Below the pieces are notes generated by a model. The model did no database searches. It was not told where the DNA came from and was given only the letters and a program-made list of their open reading frames with translations. The translations under genes and the position numbers were made by a program. A stretch of 64,000 bases of DNA from Exiguobacterium marinum DSM 16307 (GTDB taxonomy: Bacteria; Bacillota; Bacilli; Exiguobacteriales; Exiguobacteriaceae). Shown one piece after another: positions 1-8,808 of this stretch. Each line of letters begins with the position of its first letter. Position 1 is the first letter of the stretch. Location of the stretch: assembly GCF_000620845.1 (NCBI RefSeq), contig NZ_KK211189.1, positions 1,565,662 to 1,629,661 of the forward strand, read 5' to 3'.

Positions 1-2
1 CC

Positions 3-200
3 GGTCAAGCTGACTTATTAGTCGTACCATACATAGAGGTCGGCAACGTCCTTTATAAATCAATCATGTATTTTGCAGAGGCGAGCGTAGCGGCGATTGT
101 CGTCGGCGCATCAGCCCCTGTCGTGTTGACGAGTCGTGCCGATACTGCAGAAGCGAAACTATATTCACTCGCATTCGCTTTGTTACATGCCAAAAATTAA
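3..200 (+). CDS. ptb: Phosphate butyryltransferase, C-terminal end (partial)
   Basis: The open frame enters from the left edge and gives the last 65 residues, beginning GQADLLVVPYIEVGNVLYKS and ending FALLHAKN. This fits the C-terminus of the phosphate acetyl/butyryltransferase family, which converts acyl-CoA and phosphate to acyl phosphate and CoA. The start lies outside the window. Position directly upstream of bcd and buk matches the Bacillus ptb-bcd-buk order, where Ptb and Buk together recover ATP from branched-chain acyl-CoA. The family call rests on a short piece but the context makes it likely. Confidence 0.85.
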   Translation, partial: GQADLLVVPYIEVGNVLYKSIMYFAEASVAAIVVGASAPVVLTSRADTAEAKLYSLAFALLHAKN

Positions 201-225
201 TCATATTTAATAGGAGGAATTAACC

Positions 226-1347
226 ATGATGGAAACAAACACAGAACCACGCTTCCGTATTTTTGATGTTTTACAATCTGAGGACTATGAACAAATCGTA
301 TTTTGTCAGGACCAAACTTCAGGACTAAAAGCAATCATCGCGATTCACGATACGACACTCGGTCCAGCGCTCGGTGGACTTCGCATGTGGAACTATGAAT
401 CAGAACAAGAAGCACTCACAGACGTCTTGCGCCTTGCAAAAGGAATGACGTATAAAAATGCGGCAGCCGGTCTCAACCTTGGAGGCGGAAAAGCTGTCAT
501 CATCGGAAATGCGAAGACGGATAAGTCAGAAGCGCTCTTCCGTGCGTTCGGTCGTTACGTACAGTCACTTAGCGGACGCTACATCACGGCTGAAGATGTC
601 AACACGACAGTTTCAGATATGGATTTCATTCATATGGAGACAGACTACGTAACAGGCGTTAGCCCAGCATTCGGCTCGAGTGGTAACCCTTCACCTGTAA
701 CAGCATACGGTGTGTATCGTGGGATGAAAGCGGCTGCTAAATGGAAGTTTGGTACCGACTCGCTCGCTGGGAAGACGGTTGCTGTACAAGGTGTCGGAAA
801 CGTTGCCTATAATTTATGCCGCCACCTTCACGAAGAAGGTGCGCATTTGATCGTGACAGATATTAACGAGGAAGCACTCAAACGTGCGGAGACTGACTTT
901 GGTGCGACTGTCGTCAAGCCGGATGAAATTTACTCTGTCGAATGTGACATTTTTGCCCCATGTGCACTCGGTGCGGTCATCAACGATCAAACGATTCCAC
1001 AGTTAAAAGCTCAAATCGTCGCAGGTGCTGCGAACAACCAATTGGCAGAAGATCGTCACGGTGATGTGCTCGACGAGAACGGTATCCTCTATTCACCAGA
1101 TTTCGTCATCAACGCTGGAGGTGTCATCAACGTCGCCGACGAACTCGAAGGCTACAACCGAGAACGCGCGATGAAAAAAGTCGAACTCATCTATGACAAC
1201 ATGATGCGCGTCTTTGAAATCGCAGAACGTGACGGTGTACCGACACACGTCGCGGCCGATAAGATGGCTGAAGAGCGTATTCAGATGATGTCGCGTTCAC
1301 GCAGTCAATTCCTAAAAGTCGAAAAAAGCATTCTAGGGAGACGCTAA
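226..1347 (+). CDS. bcd: Leucine dehydrogenase
   Basis: This is an NAD-dependent branched-chain amino acid dehydrogenase of about the usual length (373 residues). It deaminates leucine, isoleucine and valine to their 2-oxo acids, the substrates of the BCKDH complex encoded downstream. The catalytic lysine sits in [10 protein letters not shown] (residues 85-94), and the nucleotide-binding GVGNVA motif is near residues 189-194. The start is one of two adjacent ATGs, placed behind a TAGGAGGAA ribosome site at about 211. The gene is followed by buk after a single base, so the two are in one operon. Nothing looks damaged. Confidence 0.97.
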   Translation: MMETNTEPRFRIFDVLQSEDYEQIVFCQDQTSGLKAIIAIHDTTLGPALGGLRMWNYESEQEALTDVLRLAKGMTYKNAAAGLNLGGGKAVIIGNAKTDKSEALFRAFGRYVQSLSGRYITAEDVNTTVSDMDFIHMETDYVTGVSPAFGSSGNPSPVTAYGVYRGMKAAAKWKFGTDSLAGKTVAVQGVGNVAYNLCRHLHEEGAHLIVTDINEEALKRAETDFGATVVKPDEIYSVECDIFAPCALGAVINDQTIPQLKAQIVAGAANNQLAEDRHGDVLDENGILYSPDFVINAGGVINVADELEGYNRERAMKKVELIYDNMMRVFEIAERDGVPTHVAADKMAEERIQMMSRSRSQFLKVEKSILGRR

Positions 1348-1348
1348 G

Positions 1349-2440
1349 ATGACGAAACGGCTAATTCTTGCAATCAACCCAGGGTCGACCTCGACGAAAG
1401 TTGGATTGTTTGATGGGAAGGAAGAAGTGATGACTCGCACGGTTCGTCATGAGATTGACGTGACCGGCCTCACTCTTCCGGAGCAATTGCCTCATCGTGA
1501 GCAAGAAGTACGTGCCTTGTTAGAAGAGACTGGCATCGCGGTCAACGATTTGACCGCGGTCGTCGGTCGTGGTGGCTTACTTGCGCCAATGACATCGGGA
1601 ACATATACCGTCAATGAACTCATGCGTGAGGATTTGACGAGCGGTCGTTTCGGGATGCACGCATCCAACCTTGGTGGATTGATTGCTTCTAAAATTGGTG
1701 AGCACGAAGGAGTCCCGAGTTTCATTGTCGATCCAGTCGTTGTCGATGAGATGCATGAGTTGGCCCGTAAGACGGGTATGTCAGAGATTGATCGTCGGAG
1801 TATTTTCCATGCTCTTAACCAAAAGGCCGTTGCGAAGCGATTCGCATCTGAAAATGGAAGCGATTACAACGAGCTGAATCTCATTGTTGCGCATCTCGGT
1901 GGCGGAATCACTGTCGGTGCACATGCGGCCGGCCGCGTCATTGATGTGAACAATGGACTGGACGGGGACGGTCCGCTTGCACCAGAGCGTGCCGGTTCAA
2001 TTCCTGTTGGACAGGTAGTAGAACTATGTTATAGTACCAGGTATAAAGAATCGGAAATGAAGAAGAAAATTGTTGGTCAGGGCGGACTGTTCGCTCACCT
2101 CGGAACATACGATGCGATTGAGATTGAACAACGCTTAGAAACAGGTGACGATGAGGCGAGACTTTTGTATGAGACGATGGCTTATCGCGTCGCTCAAGAG
2201 ATTTCTAAACATGGGGCGACATTATGTGGTCGTGTAGATGCCATCTTACTGACGGGCGGGATCGCATATTCCGACTGGCTGACTGACAAGATTAAGGAGC
2301 GTGTCACTTATCTCGCGCCGGTACACATTTATCCGGGTGAAGATGAACTAAAAGCGTTGGCTGAAGGTGCGCTTCGCATCATCGAGAAGGAAGAGACCGC
2401 ACGAGTTTATGAGGGGGATACACATGGCACAAGAATTTGA
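1349..2440 (+). CDS. buk: Butyrate kinase
   Basis: This acetate/butyrate kinase (ASKHA fold, 363 residues) transfers phosphate from butyryl or branched acyl phosphate to ADP, completing ATP recovery after Ptb. The N-terminal phosphate loop reads NPGSTSTKVGLFDG, and further motifs are VAHLGGGITVGAH and DGDGPLAPERAGSIP in the middle of the protein. It starts one base after the bcd stop, with AGGGAG just upstream, and its 3' end overlaps the predicted lpdV start by 17 bp. Such tight packing suggests translational coupling through the bkd operon. Confidence 0.96.
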   Translation: MTKRLILAINPGSTSTKVGLFDGKEEVMTRTVRHEIDVTGLTLPEQLPHREQEVRALLEETGIAVNDLTAVVGRGGLLAPMTSGTYTVNELMREDLTSGRFGMHASNLGGLIASKIGEHEGVPSFIVDPVVVDEMHELARKTGMSEIDRRSIFHALNQKAVAKRFASENGSDYNELNLIVAHLGGGITVGAHAAGRVIDVNNGLDGDGPLAPERAGSIPVGQVVELCYSTRYKESEMKKKIVGQGGLFAHLGTYDAIEIEQRLETGDDEARLLYETMAYRVAQEISKHGATLCGRVDAILLTGGIAYSDWLTDKIKERVTYLAPVHIYPGEDELKALAEGALRIIEKEETARVYEGDTHGTRI

Positions 2441-3833
2441 TGTTGTCGTCATCGGTGGAGGACCAGGAGGATATGTGGCCGCGATTAAAGCGGCCCAGGC
2501 AGGAAAATCTGTCGCAATCGTCGAGGCGAAGAAGTTAGGCGGCACCTGCTTACATAGAGGATGTATCCCGACGAAGGCGCTCTTAAAAGCGGCACACGTT
2601 TATCAAACGGCGAAACAGAGCGCGACGTATGGTGTGGAAACAGGAGACGTGACGTTCAATATGGAACGGGCCCAAACGTATAAACGGGATCTCGTCTCCG
2701 GTCTTGAAAAAGGAATCGAGCATTTGATGAAACAAGGAAAGATCGAAGTGTTTCGGGGGAAAGCCTCCATTCTTGGACCAAGTATCTTCTCACCACAACC
2801 AGGGACCGTATCGGTTGAAGATGAAACGGGTGAGTCGGAACTCATCTTGCCGAACCAATTGATTATCGCCACAGGATCGATTCCACGTGAGCTTCCTGGG
2901 TTACCGTTCGATCACGAGCGTATTTTAAACTCAGACGACTTGCTCAATTTCGAGACACTACCTGAATCGATTGCGATTGTCGGTGGCGGTGTGATCGGAG
3001 TCGAATGGGCATCGATGCTCGTCGATTTGGATGTGAATGTGACGTTGATTGAAGTAGGCGATCGTTTACTCCCGCTCGAGGACAAGGCGGTCTCCCGTGA
3101 AGTGGAGCGGTTATTGAAGAAGCGCGGTGTTCGTGTGAAGAAAAGTGTGACAGTCGATGCGGAACGGACATTGATTCATGAAGATGCGGTGGAACTTGCT
3201 GTTGGGGAAGACATGTTGAACGTTGACTGTGTCCTCGTCTCAGTGGGTCGTGTCGCTAATACAGAAGACCTGGGGCTACAAAATACGTCCATTGTCGTCG
3301 AGAGCGGGATCATTCAAGTCGATAGCCAGTATCGGACGAAAGAACGTCATATCTTTGCAATCGGTGACTGTATCGGGAAGCTACAACTCGCCCACGTCGC
3401 TTCAGCAGAAGGAGTGAAGGCCGTCGAGACGATTCTTGGTCTTGAGCCGACACCACTCGATTATATGCTCATCCCACGCTGTGTATACAGTGTCCCTGAA
3501 GTCGCCTCGGTCGGTCTGACAGAAGAAGCAGCAAAAGATGCGGGACATGACGTGAAGACAGGGACGTATCGCTTCAACGGCCTCGGGAAAGCGCGCATTG
3601 AAGGGCAAGCCGACGGATTCGTCAAACTCGTTTCGGACAAAGAGACAGATGACCTGCTCGGTGTCCATATCGTCGGACCGAAAGCGACTGAACTCATCAC
3701 TGAAGGCGGGCTCGCACTCGTCTTGAACGCGACCGCTTGGGAGATGGGGCAACTCGTTCACCCACACCCTGCACTAAGTGAGGCTTTCCAGGAAGCGGCG
3801 CTCGCCGTCGATGGATTACCGATTCACGCCTAA
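2424..3833 (+). CDS. lpdV: Dihydrolipoyl dehydrogenase (E3) of the branched-chain 2-oxoacid complex
   Basis: This FAD- and NAD-dependent disulfide oxidoreductase of 469 residues reoxidises dihydrolipoamide on the E2 subunit. The N-terminal FAD motif is GGGPGG (residues 11-16). The redox-active cysteines lie in GGTCLHRGCIPTKALLKA (Cys42 and Cys47). A second Rossmann motif GGGVIGVEWAS binds NAD, and the C-terminal HPHPALSE carries the His-Glu pair. The open frame extends upstream to 2367, but the ATG at 2424 follows GAGGGGGA and gives the normal N-terminus MAQEFDVVVIGG, so the longer start is rejected. Location inside the bkd operon marks it as the dedicated E3. Confidence 0.96.
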   Translation: MAQEFDVVVIGGGPGGYVAAIKAAQAGKSVAIVEAKKLGGTCLHRGCIPTKALLKAAHVYQTAKQSATYGVETGDVTFNMERAQTYKRDLVSGLEKGIEHLMKQGKIEVFRGKASILGPSIFSPQPGTVSVEDETGESELILPNQLIIATGSIPRELPGLPFDHERILNSDDLLNFETLPESIAIVGGGVIGVEWASMLVDLDVNVTLIEVGDRLLPLEDKAVSREVERLLKKRGVRVKKSVTVDAERTLIHEDAVELAVGEDMLNVDCVLVSVGRVANTEDLGLQNTSIVVESGIIQVDSQYRTKERHIFAIGDCIGKLQLAHVASAEGVKAVETILGLEPTPLDYMLIPRCVYSVPEVASVGLTEEAAKDAGHDVKTGTYRFNGLGKARIEGQADGFVKLVSDKETDDLLGVHIVGPKATELITEGGLALVLNATAWEMGQLVHPHPALSEAFQEAALAVDGLPIHA

Positions 3834-3845
3834 GGAGGAACAAGG

Positions 3846-4853
3846 ATGGAACAGATGACTGTAAACTCATATGAAGAGCTCGGCTTAACAAAACAAGATT
3901 TATTGGCGATGTACGAAACGATGGTGCGTGCGCGTAAAATTGATGAACGGATGTGGAAGTTGAACCGCGCCGGGAAAATCCCGTTCGTCGTTTCGTGTCA
4001 AGGTCAAGAGGCAGCGCAGGTCGGGGCGGCGTTCGCACTCGAAAAAGGAATCGACTATGTCCTCCCTTACTATCGTGATGTGGCGGTCGTCCTACACTTC
4101 GGTCAAACTTCAAGAGACTTGATGCTGTCGGCGTTCGCGAAAGCGGAAGATCCGAACTCGGGCGGTCGTCAGATGCCTGGACACTTCGGCTCGAAAGAGC
4201 ATCGCATCGTGACGGGTTCATCTCCGGTTACGACACAAGTCCCTCATGCTGTCGGAATCGCACTCGCAGCGAAGATGAAAAAAGAAGAGCTCGTCACGTT
4301 CGTCTCGTTCGGTGAAGGGTCTTCCAACCAAGGAGATTTCCACGAAGGTGCAAACTTTGCCGGTGTCCACAAACTTCCGGTCATCTTATTCTGTGAGAAC
4401 AACAAATATGCGATCTCGGTACCACTCACGAAGCAGTTGGCATGTGAAAGAGTATCTGACCGGGCGAAAGGTTACGGGATGCCAGGCGTGACAGTCGACG
4501 GGACCGACCCGATTGCCGTTTATGCGGTCGTGAAAGAAGCGCGTGAACGTGCTCTGCGCGGAGAGGGACCGACACTCATCGAAGCAGAAGTGGAACGCCT
4601 CGTACCTCACTCATCAGATGACGATGACAAAGCCTACCGCTCAGCGGAAGAATTGGCTGGATTGAAAGAACGGGACGGCATAAAACTATTCCGTCAGCGC
4701 CTCATTAACGAGGAGGTCGCTACGTCTGATGTGCTCTCGGAAATTGACGAGAAGATTGATTTAGAAGTGAACGAAGCGACGACGTATGCGGATAAGGCAC
4801 CGTACGCTGCGCCTGAATCTGCAATGGATTACGTCTACGAGGAGGAAAAATGA
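3846..4853 (+). CDS. bkdAA: Branched-chain 2-oxoacid dehydrogenase E1 alpha subunit
   Basis: This thiamine-diphosphate-dependent E1 alpha subunit (335 residues) decarboxylates branched 2-oxo acids with BkdAB. The ThDP-binding signature begins at GEGSSNQGDFHEGANF and closes with CENNKYAIS. The substrate-site region contains QMPGHFGSKE, typical of BCKDH E1 alpha. An AAGGAGG site precedes the ATG. The stop codon overlaps the bkdAB start (ATGA at 4850-4853), as expected for subunits made in equal amounts. Confidence 0.96.
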   Translation: MEQMTVNSYEELGLTKQDLLAMYETMVRARKIDERMWKLNRAGKIPFVVSCQGQEAAQVGAAFALEKGIDYVLPYYRDVAVVLHFGQTSRDLMLSAFAKAEDPNSGGRQMPGHFGSKEHRIVTGSSPVTTQVPHAVGIALAAKMKKEELVTFVSFGEGSSNQGDFHEGANFAGVHKLPVILFCENNKYAISVPLTKQLACERVSDRAKGYGMPGVTVDGTDPIAVYAVVKEARERALRGEGPTLIEAEVERLVPHSSDDDDKAYRSAEELAGLKERDGIKLFRQRLINEEVATSDVLSEIDEKIDLEVNEATTYADKAPYAAPESAMDYVYEEEK

Positions 4854-5830
4854 TGAAAACGTTTATCGAAGCGATCAACGAAGCGATTCATGAGGAAATG
4901 GAGCGCGACGAAAACGTCTTCGTCGTCGGAGAAGACGTCGGCGTTCGCGGCGGGGTATTCCGTGCCACACAAGGGTTGATTGAGAAGTACGGGGAAGGTC
5001 GTGTCATCGATGCACCGCTCGCCGAGAGTGCGATTGCTGGTGTCGGTGTCGGAGCTGCGATGTATGGGATGCGACCGATCGCAGAAATGCAATTCGCAGA
5101 CTTCATCATGCCAGCAGTGAACCAAATCGTATCGGAAGCTGCGAAAATTCGTTACCGCTCGAATAACGATTGGACATGTCCGATGGTCATCCGTGCGCCT
5201 TTTGGTGGAGGAATCCACGGGGCCCTCTATCATTCGCAATCGGTCGAGGCGATGTTTAGTTCGACGCCAGGCCTTAAAGTCGTCATTCCATCAGACCCGG
5301 TCGATGCGAAAGGATTATTGAAAGAGGCGATTCGTTCAAACGACCCGGTGCTCTTCTTTGAACATAAGCGTGCCTATCGTCTTTTGAAGGCAGACTTGCC
5401 GGCGGACGAATATACGGTCGAAATCGGTAAGGCGGCAGTCAAACGTGAAGGCGATGACATCACGATCATCACATACGGTCTCTGTGTACACATGGCACAA
5501 GAGGCAGCGAAAACGCTCGAAGAGGAAGGGATTAGCACGCACATTCTCGATCTTCGTACTGTCTACCCACTTGACCAAGAGTCAATCATCGAAAGCGTGA
5601 AGAAAACGGGGAAAGTGCTACTCGTGACAGAGGACAACAAAGAAGGAAGCATCATTGGAGAAGTCGCGGCGATCATCGCAGAGAAAGCGCTTTTCGAACT
5701 CGATGCACCGATTGAACGCTTAGCGGGCCCTGATGTTCCAGCTATGCCGTACGCACCACCGATGGAAAAATTCTTTATCGTATCCCCAGAAAAAATTGCC
5801 GAGCGGGCACGTCAGCTCGCGGCGTTTTAA
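4850..5830 (+). CDS. bkdAB: Branched-chain 2-oxoacid dehydrogenase E1 beta subunit
   Basis: This is the transketolase-like beta subunit (326 residues) that completes the E1 active site with BkdAA. Recognisable blocks are VVGEDVGVRGGVFRATQGL near the N-terminus, DAPLAESAIAGVGVGAA, FGGGIHGALYHSQS and the C-terminal transketolase domain from about residue 200 (ITYGLCVHMAQEA). Two consecutive ATGs are possible; the first overlaps the upstream stop and lies behind GAGGAGG. Spacing to bkdB is 12 bp. Confidence 0.96.
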   Translation: MMKTFIEAINEAIHEEMERDENVFVVGEDVGVRGGVFRATQGLIEKYGEGRVIDAPLAESAIAGVGVGAAMYGMRPIAEMQFADFIMPAVNQIVSEAAKIRYRSNNDWTCPMVIRAPFGGGIHGALYHSQSVEAMFSSTPGLKVVIPSDPVDAKGLLKEAIRSNDPVLFFEHKRAYRLLKADLPADEYTVEIGKAAVKREGDDITIITYGLCVHMAQEAAKTLEEEGISTHILDLRTVYPLDQESIIESVKKTGKVLLVTEDNKEGSIIGEVAAIIAEKALFELDAPIERLAGPDVPAMPYAPPMEKFFIVSPEKIAERARQLAAF

Positions 5831-5842
5831 GGAGGCTTCTCC

Positions 5843-7159
5843 ATGGAACAAACGATTACAATGCCCCAACTCGGGGAGAGTGTGACAGAAGGAACGATTA
5901 CGACTTATCTCGTCAAACCGGGCGACCGTGTGGAAGAATACGAGCCACTAGCTGAGGTCATGACGGATAAAGTCACTGCTGAAATTCCGGCGACGAGTGC
6001 GGGAACCATCAAAGAATTCCTCATTCCAGAAGGGGAGACGGTCAGCGTCGGGACACCGGTACTGACGATGGAAGTAGAAAGTGCCGAGGAATCAGCGGTT
6101 GAGACGAAGACCGAACCGATCGCAGAAACGACTCCTGCAGAACCCGTGGCGAAGCAAGCAGTCGCTGTCGCTCCGAAAAAACAAAGTGGCAACGGGCGTT
6201 TCTCTCCTGCAGTCATCCGACTCGCCAATGAGAACGACATTGACTTGAATGACTTAAGTGGGAGCGGTCTAGGTGGACGTATTACCCGTAAAGATATTTT
6301 ACGTTACCTTTCGGATGGCCGCCCTTCGACTCCAGATCAAGCGACGCAGGCACCCGTTCAAGAGACGATGGTACAGACGAAGATGGACGTTCCGACTGAG
6401 GCACCACGTCCTGTCGTCGAGCCGTCGCAACCGGTCGCATCGACATCCACTTCTTCTGGACGCTATGAATCCATTCCGACAGCAGGTGTACGTCAAGCGA
6501 TTGCGAACAATATGGTCCGCTCAAAACACGAGGCCCCGCACGCATGGCTCATGATTGAAGTCGACGTGACGAATCTCGTCGACGGCCGGGCAAAACTGAA
6601 AGACGAGTTCATGAAACGGGAAGGTGTCAAATTGACATTCATGCCGTTCTTCATGAAAGCGGCGATCGAGGCATTGAAGAAATATCCGATGATGAACTCG
6701 GAGTGGGCGGGCGATCATATCAAAGTTCACCAAGACATCCATCTTTCTGTGGCTGTCGCGGCAAACGACGCCCTTTATGTACCGGTCATTCGTCAAGCGG
6801 ATGAGAAGAACATCAAAGGACTTGCTGTTGCACTTCAAGACGTGGCGTCACGTGCGCGTGAGAACCGTTTGAAGGCAGAAGAGATGCGTGGCGGGACGTT
6901 CACGATCAATAACACAGGTGCGTTCGGTTCGATTCAGTCGGCACCGATCTTGAATTACCCACAAGCGGCGATTCTCTCGGTCGAGTCGATCGTGAAGCGT
7001 CCGGTCTGGGTGAACGGGATGTTCGCGGCACGCGACATGGTCAACCTTTGCATGTCGGTCGACCATCGCGTCCTCGACGGTCTCGTCGCAGGACAGTTCT
7101 TGCAGGCGATCAAGCAGTCGCTCGAGTCCATCGACCCGAACACGTATACGTTGTATTAA
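5843..7159 (+). CDS. bkdB: Lipoamide acyltransferase (E2) of the branched-chain 2-oxoacid complex
   Basis: This E2 core protein of 438 residues carries acyl groups on lipoate and passes them to CoA. The domains in order are a lipoyl domain (residues 1-75, lipoylated Lys43 in MTDKVTAE), an Ala/Pro/Glu-rich linker, a peripheral subunit-binding domain (about 118-150, FSPAVIRLANENDIDLNDL), a second flexible linker, and a catalytic domain ending in SVDHRVLDG with the active-site histidine. It is the last gene of the operon and is followed at once by a strong hairpin with a T-run. Confidence 0.96.
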   Translation: MEQTITMPQLGESVTEGTITTYLVKPGDRVEEYEPLAEVMTDKVTAEIPATSAGTIKEFLIPEGETVSVGTPVLTMEVESAEESAVETKTEPIAETTPAEPVAKQAVAVAPKKQSGNGRFSPAVIRLANENDIDLNDLSGSGLGGRITRKDILRYLSDGRPSTPDQATQAPVQETMVQTKMDVPTEAPRPVVEPSQPVASTSTSSGRYESIPTAGVRQAIANNMVRSKHEAPHAWLMIEVDVTNLVDGRAKLKDEFMKREGVKLTFMPFFMKAAIEALKKYPMMNSEWAGDHIKVHQDIHLSVAVAANDALYVPVIRQADEKNIKGLAVALQDVASRARENRLKAEEMRGGTFTINNTGAFGSIQSAPILNYPQAAILSVESIVKRPVWVNGMFAARDMVNLCMSVDHRVLDGLVAGQFLQAIKQSLESIDPNTYTLY

Positions 7160-7165
7160 TTGATG

Positions 7166-7205
7166 AAAAATGGAGGCGCTCCCGAGTTGGGGCACCTCCA
7201 TTTTT
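7166..7205. terminator. Bidirectional terminator between bkdB and a small membrane gene
   Basis: The outer stem AAAAATGGAGG pairs perfectly with CCTCCATTTTT, and the inner part pairs GCTCC with GGGGC around GAGTT. It closes the bkd operon and also overlaps the stop codon of the minus-strand gene that ends at 7204. Confidence 0.9.
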
Positions 7206-7443
7206 ATGCGTTATAGCCGAAGAATAGCGTGAAGACAAAGCTTACGGCTGAGATAAGTAAGAGAAGGATCGTCAAGGACATGCCCATTGTGACGATTCCT
7301 TTAGACAGTCGGTGTTTGGATTTGTAGAGTGCGTACGCAAACACGAGACTGAATATGACGAACGTCGCGAATAGTGTGAGCGGGATTGCACGGTCTTGGA
7401 GTAACTGGAGTATATCCAAAGTTAAATCATCCTTTCTAATCAT
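7204..7443 (-). CDS. Small membrane protein, unknown
   Basis: This encodes 79 residues with two strongly hydrophobic segments (TLFATFVIFSLVFAYALY and MGMSLTILLLLISAVSFVF) separated by a basic loop. I do not recognise the family. The ATG at 7443 overlaps the stop of the upstream gene at 7436, but its ribosome site is poorly spaced. A TTG at 7419 lies behind AAAGGA with about 10 bases of spacing and gives DILQLLQDRAIPLTLF, so it may be the true start. The gene pairs with its upstream neighbour, and both look like one unit for membrane proteins of unknown role. Confidence 0.6.
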   Translation of the reverse strand: MIRKDDLTLDILQLLQDRAIPLTLFATFVIFSLVFAYALYKSKHRLSKGIVTMGMSLTILLLLISAVSFVFTLFFGYNA

Positions 7444-7816
7444 GCACCTTCTCAAATCGCCGTTGATGGACACGGTACATAAATCTGGTAATCAGAACGA
7501 AAATGAGAAGAAACATCCAATATACAAAGATATAGTCTAAGGCAAACCCGGGAATCCCATCATGTCTGACTGAGGAAACCCAAAGCAGGCAGAGAGAGGC
7601 CGGGAAATGGAGGAAGAGTACAAGATAAGGTACGAACTTCAGGAATGATAAGGCATTTGTCGACGGATTACGCATTAAACCCATCGCAATCAAACCGATC
7701 CACACCTCGAGCCCACCAAGCGTGAAATAGGCGAGTGAATCAGTAAAACTAGTCTCTAGAATGGGTAAGGCAAGTGGCGCAAGGCCGAAACTCCCGATCA
7801 TTATTAAAGCGAACAA
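7436..7816 (-). CDS. Multi-pass membrane protein, unknown
   Basis: This encodes 126 residues with about four hydrophobic helices and a basic C-terminal tail (RFMYRVHQRRFEKVHD). The family is not recognised. The start is TTG at 7816, chosen because a full AGGAGGTGA ribosome site lies 10 bases upstream and no ATG fits as well. It overlaps the next minus-strand gene by a few bases. No catalytic motif is visible. Confidence 0.6.
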   Translation of the reverse strand: MFALIMIGSFGLAPLALPILETSFTDSLAYFTLGGLEVWIGLIAMGLMRNPSTNALSFLKFVPYLVLFLHFPASLCLLWVSSVRHDGIPGFALDYIFVYWMFLLIFVLITRFMYRVHQRRFEKVHD

Positions 7817-7892
7817 GATGTAGTCACCTCCTGAAAATTTGACTCCTTATAACGATTGTAAGATATTGGATGTAAGAACTCAACGTCCCACT

Positions 7893-7924
7893 AAAAAAAC
7901 ACGCCATTCCTATGAATGACGTGT
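7893..7924 (-). terminator. Terminator of spo0M
   Basis: Read on the minus strand, ACACGTCATTC pairs with GAATGGCGTGT around ATAG and is followed by seven T residues. It lies 12 bases past the spo0M stop. Confidence 0.88.
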
Positions 7925-7935
7925 CGGCTAGTTCC

Positions 7936-8709
7936 TTAAATCGATTGTTCGATCATCGTTTCGATGTCACGACGGACTTCAGCTACAGATAAACGAGCGA
8001 TGTCATAGCGCACACGATGAGTCGATTCGTCTGAACCCGTCAAGTCGGCAAAGAGACTTCCGAGATCGTGGACACTGCGGTCGACTTGAATGAGAAGTTC
8101 AATCGTGTCCTCGTTCTGTAACATCACGACTTCGACCTCATCTAACTGGCGACCGAAACGCGAACCGTTCGCTGAATACTCGAGTTCTTGTGCAATCGGA
8201 AGGCGACCGGACCGGTGGCGTGCCGGAAGCATCTCTGTATCGGCTTTCTTCAGGCGGAAACCGAGCTCGTCCATCGCACCTAAAATGACTTGTTGGGCGG
8301 CGTTCGGTTGCACGGTGATCGCATCTTCATCTTTCGGGTCTACGGCTTGGGCGATATCTAGCCCCGTCTCAATCCATGATTTCGATTGGCTGACAGAAAG
8401 AGGTGTGTTGAACGGGACGTTGACTGTGAATTGGATTTCTTTCACTTCCCCTGGTCCAATCATAAACGGCGCCTCATTCAATAAAATCTTTTCAATCGTA
8501 AACGTCGAGTGTGTGATTTTGTCGTTCACTTCATGTTTATATAACGTGTTGAAGAACAGATAGATACTATCAACCGATTGTTCGACAGAACCGCCTTCGA
8601 TATGGACGACCCCGTTCAGTTCCCCGCCGGGCATACAGTGGCTTTCATTCAGGCGCGTATCAACTTTTGCGGCACCGATTCCGATTGAAGATAAAATCTT
8701 TTTAAACAT
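7936..8709 (-). CDS. spo0M: Sporulation-control protein Spo0M homologue (arrestin fold)
   Basis: This 257-residue protein matches the SpoOM family in length and sequence style (N-terminus MFKKILSSIGIGAAKVDTRL, HCMPGGELNGVVHIEGG). The family has an arrestin-like beta-sandwich fold and is soluble. In B. subtilis it influences sporulation and the cytoskeleton or cell envelope. ATG at 8709 follows an AAAGGAGGA site. A sigma-W-type promoter lies upstream at 8756-8782, as described for the Bacillus gene. Keeping spo0M in a lineage that seems to have lost sporulation genes points to an envelope-stress role; that part is inference. Confidence 0.9.
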   Translation of the reverse strand: MFKKILSSIGIGAAKVDTRLNESHCMPGGELNGVVHIEGGSVEQSVDSIYLFFNTLYKHEVNDKITHSTFTIEKILLNEAPFMIGPGEVKEIQFTVNVPFNTPLSVSQSKSWIETGLDIAQAVDPKDEDAITVQPNAAQQVILGAMDELGFRLKKADTEMLPARHRSGRLPIAQELEYSANGSRFGRQLDEVEVVMLQNEDTIELLIQVDRSVHDLGSLFADLTGSDESTHRVRYDIARLSVAEVRRDIETMIEQSI

Positions 8710-8755
8710 ATGTGTGTCCTCCTTTGACGTAACGCCGTCTTCGTGTAATAGTATG

Positions 8756-8782
8756 TACGGACAGGTGAAACGATATGTTTCA
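8756..8782 (-). promoter_or_regulatory. Sigma-W-type promoter of spo0M
   Basis: On the minus strand, TGAAAC (8782-8777) is followed after 17 bases by CGTA (8759-8756). This is the ECF sigma-W consensus TGAAAC-N16/17-CGTA and lies about 50 bases before the spo0M ATG. The -35 is also one arm of a TGAAAC/GTTTCA dyad. Confidence 0.7.
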
Positions 8783-8808
8783 AAATTTCTTAAAAAGGAT
8801 TGAATCCA

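Noticed and set aside
2367-2423. Longer N-terminus for lpdV from the first start in frame
   Set aside because: The ATG at 2424 has a GAGGGGGA site and gives the normal FAD-binding N-terminus; the extra residues only read through the buk end.
3697-4221. 174-residue minus-strand frame opposite bkdAA
   Set aside because: Low-complexity Arg/Ser-rich shadow of a real gene, with no ribosome site.
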